This document shows, piece by piece, positions 57,578-64,000 of a DNA stretch of 64,000 bases. The stretch spans positions 124,001 through 188,000 of the forward strand of contig NZ_BAEE01000064.1 in the NCBI RefSeq assembly GCF_000241265.1, written 5' to 3'. The notes beneath the pieces were generated by a model. That model worked only from the letters and a program-made list of their open reading frames with translations. It was not told the DNA's origin and ran no database searches. Each line of letters starts with the position of its first letter. The stretch's first letter is position 1. The translations under genes and the position numbers were made by a program. The DNA comes from Gordonia araii NBRC 100433 (lineage in GTDB: Bacteria > Actinomycetota > Actinomycetes > Mycobacteriales > Mycobacteriaceae).

Positions 57578-58798
57578 ATGTCCGTCACCACCAACGCCCC
57601 CGCCGAGAACGTCGCCGACCAGCAGGGCCGCTTCGACGATGCCCTGCGGCGCGCCGATCTCGTCGCCGCCGAGCTGCGCTCCACCGCCGCCGAGCGCGAC
57701 CGCGCGAACGCCGACCCGGTCGCCGAAGTCGACCTGCTGCGCCAGGCCGACCTGCTCCAGGTCGGCGAGCCCGTCGAGTTCGGCGGCTCCGGCCTGAACT
57801 ACGCCCAGAGCCAGCAGCTCACCCGGCGCATCGCCCGCGGCGACACGTCGATCGCCCATCTGCTCGGCTACCACTACGCGCAGCAGCGGATCCCGCACTT
57901 GTTCGGCACGCCGGAGCAGGCGCAGGAGATCTCGCGGCGCAACGCCGAGGAGAAGACGTTCTGGGGCGGCGTGCAGAATCCACGCGGCGGCTCGGCGCTT
58001 GAACTCACACGCGACGGTGACGGTTTCCGGCTCAACGGCCGCCGCACCTTCGCGTCCGGTGCGAGTGTGGCCGACTGGCTCTCGGTGACCGCGGTGTTCG
58101 AGGGCGACCTGGTGTTCCTGGCCCTGCCCCGCGACGTGGAGGGCTTCCGGCCGCTCGGCGATTGGGACAACATCGGTCAGCGGCTCACCGACTCCGGCGG
58201 CGTCGAGTTCGTGAACACGCCGGTCTCGCGCGACCAGATCCTCGGCGCCGACCCGATCACGGGCAAGGAGTTCTCCGCGTACCAGACGCTGGTCACCCCG
58301 CACTGGCAGCTGGCGTTCGTCAACTTCTACATCGGCACCGCCGAGGGCGCCCTGGAGGAGGCGCTGGACTGGACCAAGCTCAACGCCAGCGCGTGGGAGA
58401 CCTCCGGTCTGGAAACCGCGGTCGACGACCCCTACATCCTCGAACTCGTCGGCGAACTGAAGTCGCAGGTGACCGCGGCCGCGCTGTTGGCCGACCGGGC
58501 CGGCGACGCGCTGCAGGAGTCACTGGACTTCGGTCCCGAACTCACCGCCGAGCAGCGGGCGGCGACGGCGGTCGCGATCGCCGAGGCCAAGTACCTGACG
58601 ACGAAGGTCTCCCTCGAAGTCGCCTCGCGCCTCTTCGAGATCCAGGGCGCCCGGGCCACCACCAGCGCGTACGGCTTCGACCGGCACTGGCGCAACCTGC
58701 GCACCCACACCGTGCACGATCCCGTCGCCTACAAGGCGCGCGAGGTCGGCGACTGGACGCTGAACCGGCGCGCACCCCAGTTCAGCCTCTACAGCTGA
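57578..58798 (+). CDS. DszC/SfnB-type flavin-dependent monooxygenase (acyl-CoA-dehydrogenase fold)
   Basis: A 406-residue protein with an acyl-CoA-dehydrogenase fold but no acyl-CoA catalytic glutamate. Segments GDTSIAHLLGYHYAQQ, FWGGVQNPRGG, GFRLNGRRTFASGASVADWLSV and the C-terminal RHWRNLRTHTVHDPVAYKAREVGDW are typical of the DszC/SfnB group of two-component sulfur monooxygenases. It probably oxidises an organosulfur intermediate with reduced FMN. AAGGA precedes the ATG, 50 bases after sfnG. Confidence 0.87.
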   Translation: MSVTTNAPAENVADQQGRFDDALRRADLVAAELRSTAAERDRANADPVAEVDLLRQADLLQVGEPVEFGGSGLNYAQSQQLTRRIARGDTSIAHLLGYHYAQQRIPHLFGTPEQAQEISRRNAEEKTFWGGVQNPRGGSALELTRDGDGFRLNGRRTFASGASVADWLSVTAVFEGDLVFLALPRDVEGFRPLGDWDNIGQRLTDSGGVEFVNTPVSRDQILGADPITGKEFSAYQTLVTPHWQLAFVNFYIGTAEGALEEALDWTKLNASAWETSGLETAVDDPYILELVGELKSQVTAAALLADRAGDALQESLDFGPELTAEQRAATAVAIAEAKYLTTKVSLEVASRLFEIQGARATTSAYGFDRHWRNLRTHTVHDPVAYKAREVGDWTLNRRAPQFSLYS

Positions 58799-58804
58799 GC
58801 CGGA

Positions 58805-60052
58805 ATGACACACCTCATCAGCAACACCGACGACCCGGTGGCGGGGCTGCGTACCGCGAGCACCCGCCGGATCGCCGACGATGCCGAGGCCATCGACGTC
58901 GCCAAGTCGCTCGCACCCGCCTTCGCTGCGGGTGCGGGCGACCGCGACGCGATCCGCGTGCATCCGCACGACGAGGTCGCGGCCCTGTCGGACTCGGGAC
59001 TACTCGCCATCACCGTGCCCTCGCGGTTCGGCGGTGCCGACGTCGGGGTCGCCACCTTGGCCAAGGTGGTGTCGATCATCGCGGCCGCCGACCCGAGCCT
59101 GGCCCAGATACCGCAAAGCCATTTCACCTTCTTGGAGGCGCTGCGCCGTGCCGGATCCGCGGAACTCGCCGGACGCGTCTACCCGCGCATCCTCGACGGC
59201 GCGCGCCTGGCGAACGCGCAGACCGAACGGTCCGGACCGACCGTCGTCGACGATTCCACGACGCTGCGCACCACCGATGACGGTCTGCTGCTGTCGGGAG
59301 TCAAGTACTACTGCACCGGGGCCCTGCACGCCGATCTCCTCGCGGTCCGCGCGGTCGCGCACGACGGTGGGCGGCCTCGCAAGGTCGTGGCCTACGTCGC
59401 GGCCGACGCGCCGGGGATCACCGTCGTCGATGACTGGGACGGATTCGGGCAGCGCACCACCGGCAGCGGCACGGTCAGCTTCGACCGGGTCGCGGTGAAG
59501 CCGGAGCAGGTCCTCGACTTCAGCGCCCTGCTGGAGACGCCCGGTACCTATGGCGCCCGGGCCCAGCTCATCCACGCCGCCATCGACACCGGGATCGCGC
59601 GCGGCGCCCTCGACGCCGTCCGCCCCGCGGTATCGGCGGCACGTCCGTGGTTCGAATCGACCGTGCACGACGCGGCCGACGACCCCTACCTGATCGCTCA
59701 GGCCGGGGATCTGGAACTGGCCGTGCGAACGGCCGAGTCACTGCTGCTCACCGCCGCCGACCGCATCGACGAAGCCGATGCCTCCGGCGACGAGGGGCGG
59801 CGGGACCGGGTCGCCGAGGCGTCGCTGGCCACGGCGGCGGCGAAGGTGGCCGCCGGCCGGGCCGCACGACGCGCCGGCGCCGAACTCTTCGACTTCGGGG
59901 GGACGCGCTCGGCCTCGGAGAAAGCCAACCTGTCCCGGTTCTGGCGCGATGCGCGCACCCACACATTGCACGATCCCGAACGGTGGAAGCTCCACCATCT
60001 GGGCAAGTGGGCGCTGAGCCGCCAGATTCCGCCCACCCACACGTCCCTGTAA
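58805..60052 (+). CDS. sfnB: SfnB-type acyl-CoA-dehydrogenase-like monooxygenase, second copy
   Basis: A 415-residue paralogue of the preceding protein. It has SGLLAITVPSRFGGADVGVATLAKV, DPSLAQIPQSHFTFLEALR, GVKYYCTGALHADLLAVRA and the terminal RFWRDARTHTLHDPERWKLHHLGKWAL. Length and motifs fit SfnB, needed for methanesulfonate or related sulfur use. It starts six bases after the upstream stop. Two different members in one operon suggest they take different substrates or steps. Confidence 0.87.
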   Translation: MTHLISNTDDPVAGLRTASTRRIADDAEAIDVAKSLAPAFAAGAGDRDAIRVHPHDEVAALSDSGLLAITVPSRFGGADVGVATLAKVVSIIAAADPSLAQIPQSHFTFLEALRRAGSAELAGRVYPRILDGARLANAQTERSGPTVVDDSTTLRTTDDGLLLSGVKYYCTGALHADLLAVRAVAHDGGRPRKVVAYVAADAPGITVVDDWDGFGQRTTGSGTVSFDRVAVKPEQVLDFSALLETPGTYGARAQLIHAAIDTGIARGALDAVRPAVSAARPWFESTVHDAADDPYLIAQAGDLELAVRTAESLLLTAADRIDEADASGDEGRRDRVAEASLATAAAKVAAGRAARRAGAELFDFGGTRSASEKANLSRFWRDARTHTLHDPERWKLHHLGKWALSRQIPPTHTSL

Positions 60053-60081
60053 GTCCACCGACGATTCGACGAAAGCCTGAG

Positions 60082-61284
60082 ATGACCGTCAAACTGCACT
60101 GGTTCCTCCCCACCTACGGCGACTCCCGATCCATCGTCGGTGGCGGCCACGGCGTGCCCGCCGGTGCCGCGGGCGGCGATCGGGACGCCAGCATCAGCTA
60201 CCTAGCGTCGATCGCCCGAGCCGCCGAGGACTTCGGGTTCACCGGTGCGCTGACGCCGGCCGGTCCATGGTGCGAGGACGCCTGGATCACTACGGCGATG
60301 CTCGCTCGGGAGACGCGGCGACTCGCCTTTCTGATCGCGCTGCAGCCCGGGCTGATCAGCCCAACTCTGGCCGCCCAGATGGCCGGCACCTTCGCAAAAC
60401 ACGCCCCCGGGCGTCTCCTGGTCAACATCGTCACCGGAGGTGAGACCTCGACGCAGCGCGCCTACGGCGATCAGCTGGACAAGGTCGCCCGCTACGCGCG
60501 CACCGACGAGTTCCTCGACATCGTCACCGCGTTGTGGCGCGGCGAGACGGTGACCTATGCCGGTGAGCACCTGACCGTGGAGAACGCGGCGCTGCCCACG
60601 GTCCCGCTGCCCGCTCCCCCGATCTATTTCGGTGGATCCTCGCAGCCGGCCGGACCGGTCGCCGCCCGGCACAGCGACGTCTACCTCACCTGGGGCGAAC
60701 CGCACGACGCGGTGGCGGCGAAGATCGCGTGGATCCGGGAACTGGCCGCTGCGCAGGGCCGCGACGTGCGCTTCGGCATTCGGCTGCACGTCATCGCCCG
60801 CGACACGGCCGAACAGGCCTGGGCCGAAGCCGGGCGGCTCCTCGACGCCCTCGACGACGACGTGGTGGCCAAGGCACAGGAGGGTTTGGCGCGCAGCGAG
60901 TCGGTGGGCCAGGCGGCGATGCGCGAACTGCATGCCGCCCACCGGGCCGACGGGTCGTGGCGGGATCCGCACACGCTGGAGATCGCCCCCAACCTGTGGG
61001 CCGGTGTCGGCCTCGTCCGTGGCGGTGCCGGAACGGCGCTCGTCGGCAGCCACCGCGAGGTGGCCGACGCGATCCGCGGCTACGCGAATCTCGGGATCGA
61101 CGAGTTCATCCTGTCCGGCTATCCGCATCTGGAGGAGCTCTACTGGTTCGGCGAGGGCGTCATTCCGCAACTGACCCGCGACGGCCTGTTCGACGGCGGT
61201 CTCTCGGCCCGCCATCCCGGCGATCCTCGCTTCGCCGGTTCCGGCTTCGGTTCCCCCTTCCTGCCAGCGACCCCGAACAATTGA
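60082..61284 (+). CDS. ssuD: FMNH2-dependent alkanesulfonate monooxygenase (SsuD/MsuD type)
   Basis: A 400-residue LLM monooxygenase that releases sulfite from alkanesulfonates. The N-terminal KLHWFLPTYGDSRSIVGG matches SsuD, with FAKHAPGRLLVNIVTGGE, the RYARTDEFLDIVTALWRGE segment, IYFGGSSQPAGPVAARHSDVYLTWGE and the C-terminal ANLGIDEFILSGYPHLEELYWFGE. The active-site His and Arg positions are therefore conserved in style. It is 29 bases after SfnB and 11 before the flavin reductase that should supply FMNH2. Confidence 0.92.
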   Translation: MTVKLHWFLPTYGDSRSIVGGGHGVPAGAAGGDRDASISYLASIARAAEDFGFTGALTPAGPWCEDAWITTAMLARETRRLAFLIALQPGLISPTLAAQMAGTFAKHAPGRLLVNIVTGGETSTQRAYGDQLDKVARYARTDEFLDIVTALWRGETVTYAGEHLTVENAALPTVPLPAPPIYFGGSSQPAGPVAARHSDVYLTWGEPHDAVAAKIAWIRELAAAQGRDVRFGIRLHVIARDTAEQAWAEAGRLLDALDDDVVAKAQEGLARSESVGQAAMRELHAAHRADGSWRDPHTLEIAPNLWAGVGLVRGGAGTALVGSHREVADAIRGYANLGIDEFILSGYPHLEELYWFGEGVIPQLTRDGLFDGGLSARHPGDPRFAGSGFGSPFLPATPNN

Positions 61285-61295
61285 GAGGAACATCC

Positions 61296-61802
61296 GTGTC
61301 CGCACCGACTACCGCCCCCACCGACCCGGCAGTGCTGCGCCGGGCGTTCGCCCACTTCCCCTCCGGACTGGTCGCCGTCGCCGCGCTCAGCCCGGCCGGA
61401 CCCATCGGGTTGCTCGTGTCCTCGTTCACCTCCGTATCGCTCGATCCGGCGCTGGTGTCGGTGAGCATCGGCCGTTCATCGTCGACCCTGCCCCACCTTC
61501 GCGATCAAACGCATTGGGGCATCAGCATCCTCGCCGAGGACCAGGAATCGCTCGCCGAGCAGTTCCGGCGCCCGGCGGCCGAGCGGTTCGCCGACATCGG
61601 GTGGAGTTCGACGCTCGACGGCGCGGTGCACCTCCACGGCGCCGCCGCGGGCTTCACGACGCGGCTGGACCGGCTGATTCCCGCCGGAGATCACTCGATC
61701 GCGCTACTCGAGGTCGTCGACCACTTCGCCGCGGAGGCAAACAACCCGCTGCTGTTCCACCGCAGCCGGTTCCACCGGATCGTCCGGGAGGGTCTCGCAT
61801 GA
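61296..61802 (+). CDS. flavin reductase-like FMN-binding protein
   Basis: A 168-residue NAD(P)H:FMN oxidoreductase of the HpaC/DszD class. The hallmark GLLVSSFTSVSLDPALVSVSIG lies near residues 37-58 and AGDHSIALLEVVDHF, the GDH motif, near 130. It would feed reduced FMN to the four flavin monooxygenases of the operon. The GTG start follows GAGAGGA. Its stop overlaps the next ATG (ATGA). Confidence 0.9.
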   Translation: MSAPTTAPTDPAVLRRAFAHFPSGLVAVAALSPAGPIGLLVSSFTSVSLDPALVSVSIGRSSSTLPHLRDQTHWGISILAEDQESLAEQFRRPAAERFADIGWSSTLDGAVHLHGAAAGFTTRLDRLIPAGDHSIALLEVVDHFAAEANNPLLFHRSRFHRIVREGLA

Positions 61803-62251
61803 GCGGCGCACCCCTGCGGCTCGCCGTCGAGATCGACGACCGCTCCGACCGTCGCTGGGTCGAACTCACACCGTCCGCCCCCGACGACGTCGAGCGATTC
61901 GCCGCGCCGACCTTGCGCGACGCAGCACAGCGCACGGCCCGATCGCCGCTGCCCGCCTTCGTCGACCTGGACGTCTACCTTGCGGAGACCGTGTCGACGG
62001 CGTTCGCCGGGTACGCGCGTCTCCATCCCGAATGGACTCCCGGATCTCCCACCGAGTCGCTAGTCCACGCCGGTACCGCGTCCACCCTGGCCGGGTTGCT
62101 CTGGGACATCTGGGCGGCCCGCGTCGCCGACGGGGTCACTCTCCGGTCGGCCGACCCCCACCTGGTCCGGCGGGTGGTGAGCGAGGTGCTTCCGCTGCTC
62201 ACCGTTCGCGGTCTGGCGGTCGAGACGAGGTCGACCGCGTCGGTGGCCTGA
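61799..62251 (+). CDS. hypothetical 150-residue protein of the organosulfur operon
   Basis: I do not recognise this protein. It is soluble, has no cysteine, and opens with a strand ending LRLAVEIDDRSDRRWVELTP, followed by helices (FVDLDVYLAETVSTAFAGYARLHPEW, SLVHAGTASTLAGLLWDIW, LVRRVVSEVLPLLTVRGLAVE). Translation is coupled to the flavin reductase by the ATGA overlap, so a role in the same sulfur pathway is likely, for example as an accessory or substrate-handling protein. That is inference. Confidence 0.65.
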   Translation: MSGAPLRLAVEIDDRSDRRWVELTPSAPDDVERFAAPTLRDAAQRTARSPLPAFVDLDVYLAETVSTAFAGYARLHPEWTPGSPTESLVHAGTASTLAGLLWDIWAARVADGVTLRSADPHLVRRVVSEVLPLLTVRGLAVETRSTASVA

Positions 62252-62298
62252 GCAACGCGCCATCAGCCCGGGGAGACCACACGGCCGGCCGGACCCAC

Positions 62299-62304
62299 TA
62301 CTGT
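62299..62304 (+). promoter_or_regulatory. candidate -10 of the DUF2236 gene at 62336
   Basis: TACTGT lies 31 bases before the ATG, with GGCAGGAG between, so this gene probably has its own transcript with a short leader. Confidence 0.35.
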
Positions 62305-62335
62305 CAGGTGTGTCCCGTCTGGCAGGAGTGATGAC

Positions 62336-63553
62336 ATGGTCGATCTGGTCGTCTCGCCAGCGCACCAGAAGCTGCGCGACCGAGTCCACCGATTCACCCG
62401 GTTCGACCTGTTGCCCGCACCGTCGGTGCAACGCCGTTTCGCCCGCGATCACGACACCGGCGACCCGGTCGCCGAACGTTTCGTCGCCGAGACCTATCAC
62501 GGCGCGCTGGGACCGGAGCGTTCCCGGGAACTCCTCGACGAGGCGCTGCGGGTCGGCGTCGACAACGTGCCCGACGCCCCGGCGTCGATGCGCGAACTGT
62601 TCGCCGAGTTCGAGACCATCCCCGACTGGGTCGATCCCGACCTCGTCGAGCGCGGAGCGGCCGTCTGGCGCCGGTGGGGCTACAGCCTCGGCGCCGTCGG
62701 CAACGCGGGAACGATGGACACCTACACCGAGGCGTCGCTGGCCGTTCCGCTCTCCCTCTCCGGCGGCTATGCCGGGGCCAGCGCGTTGCACCGCTACTTG
62801 GAGACGAGCCGCTGGTGGCTCGAAGTCTGCCGGCCCGGCGCCGCGCTGACTCCGGGCTCGCGCGCACGGGAAGTCTCCTTGAAGGTCCGCGTCATGCACG
62901 TGTCGATCCGCGCCCGTGTCGCCGAGCATCCGGAGTGGGATCGCGCCGCCCACGGGCTCCCGATCAGCCAGAGCGAGATGATGCTGACGCTGCTCGGCGG
63001 CAGCGTCGGGCCCGCGCTCGGCCTGTACGCGCTCGGCTTCCTCACCTCCCCCGCGGAGATCCGCGCCGTGCTGCATTTCAACCGCTACCTCGGCCATCTC
63101 GTCGGCTGTCAGGTCGACGAGATGTATCCGACGTCGGTCGCCGACGGTGTGCGGCTCCTCTACTTCTTCGACGCGACGCGCAAGCACGACTCCGGAGATC
63201 TCGGGGCCGAGCTGGTGGAGGGTTTCGTTCCGTCCTTCGAGCCCGATTCCGACCTGCGCGGCATCGCCCGGATACGGGCGAAGTACCACTTGCAGTTGCA
63301 GGCGGGCTACACGCGTCTGTTCATGCTCCCGTGGAATCGGCGCGACTACCGGTTGCCCTCGGGCTGGCCGGGGTTCGCGCTACTGGTCGGGCGCGCGCCG
63401 CTCGTCGCCGTGGCCGAAATCCTGCGCAGGCTCGTCCCGGCGATCGACCGGCGGTGGCAGGACGCCCAGATGCGGCGATGGTGCCGGTGGCATGCGTGGC
63501 ACCTGGGTCAGCGCGAGGAGCGTTTCGACGCGAGCCAGCAGTTGCGGCGCTAG
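62336..63553 (+). CDS. DUF2236 (MpaB-type) oxygenase
   Basis: A 405-residue DUF2236 protein without signal peptide. Conserved features are WGYSLGAVGNAGTMDTYTEASLAVPLSLSGGYAGASALHRYLET (described as residues about 112-155), KVRVMHVSIRARV with its His (the position equivalent to the Lcp heme ligand), LTSPAEIRAVLHFNRYLGHLVG and a C-terminal RAKYHLQLQAGYTRLFMLPW. It is the third DUF2236 member in the window and the second without a Tat signal. Its substrate is unknown. Its TAG overlaps the stop of the convergent DUF1801 gene in CTAG. Confidence 0.85.
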   Translation: MVDLVVSPAHQKLRDRVHRFTRFDLLPAPSVQRRFARDHDTGDPVAERFVAETYHGALGPERSRELLDEALRVGVDNVPDAPASMRELFAEFETIPDWVDPDLVERGAAVWRRWGYSLGAVGNAGTMDTYTEASLAVPLSLSGGYAGASALHRYLETSRWWLEVCRPGAALTPGSRAREVSLKVRVMHVSIRARVAEHPEWDRAAHGLPISQSEMMLTLLGGSVGPALGLYALGFLTSPAEIRAVLHFNRYLGHLVGCQVDEMYPTSVADGVRLLYFFDATRKHDSGDLGAELVEGFVPSFEPDSDLRGIARIRAKYHLQLQAGYTRLFMLPWNRRDYRLPSGWPGFALLVGRAPLVAVAEILRRLVPAIDRRWQDAQMRRWCRWHAWHLGQREERFDASQQLRR

Positions 63554-63957
63554 CCGTCCCGGTGATTCTGCTGCCACCCGCGCCGGATGAGTTCGGCCAG
63601 CACTTCCTCGTCGACGTCGGAAAGCCGCTTGACGTACAGGCAGCCCTTGCCCGTCGTATGCGGACCCAGCCGGTCGAGTAGATCGGTGTTGCTTCCGTAG
63701 AAGGTGAGCCCGTAGAGCGTCAGCGCCTGTTTGCGCGGCGCCAGCCCGACGGCGAACCATTCGTGCTGCTTGCCGTCGGCCGTCGTGTAGGGCTGATCGC
63801 CGAAGCCGATCATCGACGGCCCCCACATGACCGGCTCGACGCCGGTGACCGTGCGCATCAGTTCGACGACGGCCGTCGCGTCCGCGCGCCTGCGCTCGTC
63901 GCCGACCTTGCCGAGGAAATCCGCGACGGAGGCGGTGGTCGGTCGTGTGCCTGACAT
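63550..63957 (-). CDS. DUF1801 (YdhG-like) protein
   Basis: A 135-residue small cytosolic protein. Family features are VADFLGKVGDERRRADATAVVELM, the VMWGPSMIGFGDQPY turn, the HEWFAVGLAPRKQALTLYG strands and the GCLYVKRLSDVDEEVLAELI helix. The function of this fold in this context is not known. It is convergent with the DUF2236 gene; the region upstream of its start at 63957 is cut by the window end after 43 bases. Confidence 0.88.
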   Translation of the reverse strand: MSGTRPTTASVADFLGKVGDERRRADATAVVELMRTVTGVEPVMWGPSMIGFGDQPYTTADGKQHEWFAVGLAPRKQALTLYGLTFYGSNTDLLDRLGPHTTGKGCLYVKRLSDVDEEVLAELIRRGWQQNHRDG

Positions 63958-64000
63958 GCCTAGGCTCCCCTGTCGTCGAGCGCCTCATGGCGACCGCGTT

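Overview
The window is a contiguous piece of a high-GC actinobacterial chromosome, most likely a Gordonia-like member of the mycolic-acid bacteria (Mycobacteriales). The evidence is InhA and FabG, a full yrbE-mce-mas operon, adenosylcobalamin methylmalonyl-CoA mutase with MeaB, a latex-clearing protein, and many genes whose start codon sits 6-9 nt after a TANNNT -10 hexamer (leaderless transcripts). No insertion sequence, prophage, CRISPR array or replication origin is seen. No gene-free stretch exceeds 300 bases. The longest are 24323-24531 (clustered TGTGA/TCACA boxes), 25171-25414 (acn operator, promoter and 5'UTR hairpin), 52535-52718 (inverted repeat) and 56173-56360 (Cys-containing leader peptide).

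Region by region: (1) 1-7.4 kb joins two blocks that, from memory, lie apart in M. tuberculosis: ceoC/DUF3159/OB-fold/hydrolase/DUF3710/dut/DUF3093 (Rv2692-Rv2698) and pyrD/PEBP/M20 peptidase (Rv2139-Rv2141c). At the joint DUF3093 and PyrD form one uninterrupted reading frame. (2) 7.4-8.6 kb: tRNA-Leu(GAG), a terminator and a nucleoside hydrolase. (3) 8.6-16.9 kb: mutA-mutB-meaB, a TVP38-type membrane protein, DUF3097 and two unknowns. (4) 16.9-33.7 kb corresponds to Rv1471-Rv1486c: ferrochelatase, inhA, fabG, VWA/DUF58/MoxR, a RipA-like NlpC/P60 protein, a small membrane protein, acn-acnR with its operator, then an acyl-CoA ligase, an ABC-F protein, a lycopene-cyclase-like flavoprotein and thioredoxin.

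(5) 33.8-47.9 kb is the most interesting accessory part. A Tat-exported latex-clearing protein (Lcp) carries the known active-site residues at exactly the known spacing. It is followed by a 26-residue micropeptide and a TetR regulator, then (converging) by a long mce operon: yrbEA-yrbEB-mceA-F-mas plus a DUF2236 oxygenase, then a GntR regulator and an unknown gene. This could be a polyisoprenoid oxidation and uptake region (inference). (6) 47.9-52.5 kb: an SRPBCC membrane protein and a secreted Pro/Arg-rich protein from back-to-back promoters, a TetR regulator, a multi-TM protein perhaps of the AveC type, and an FAD oxidoreductase. (7) 52.7-56.2 kb: circularly permuted ATP-grasp, alpha-E and transglutaminase genes, translationally coupled.

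(8) 56.2-62.3 kb: an organosulfur operon (SfnG, two DszC/SfnB-type flavoproteins, SsuD-type monooxygenase, flavin reductase, unknown 150-aa protein), preceded by a 12-codon leader containing two cysteines and ending Cys-Arg-stop. (9) 62.3-64 kb: another DUF2236 oxygenase and a DUF1801 protein with overlapping stops.

Two intergenic repeat families occur: a 21-bp tandem repeat at 28.8 kb and a 22-bp unit found at both 30.4 kb and, inverted, 49.1 kb. In the latter place it supplies the C-terminus and stop codon of a TetR gene.
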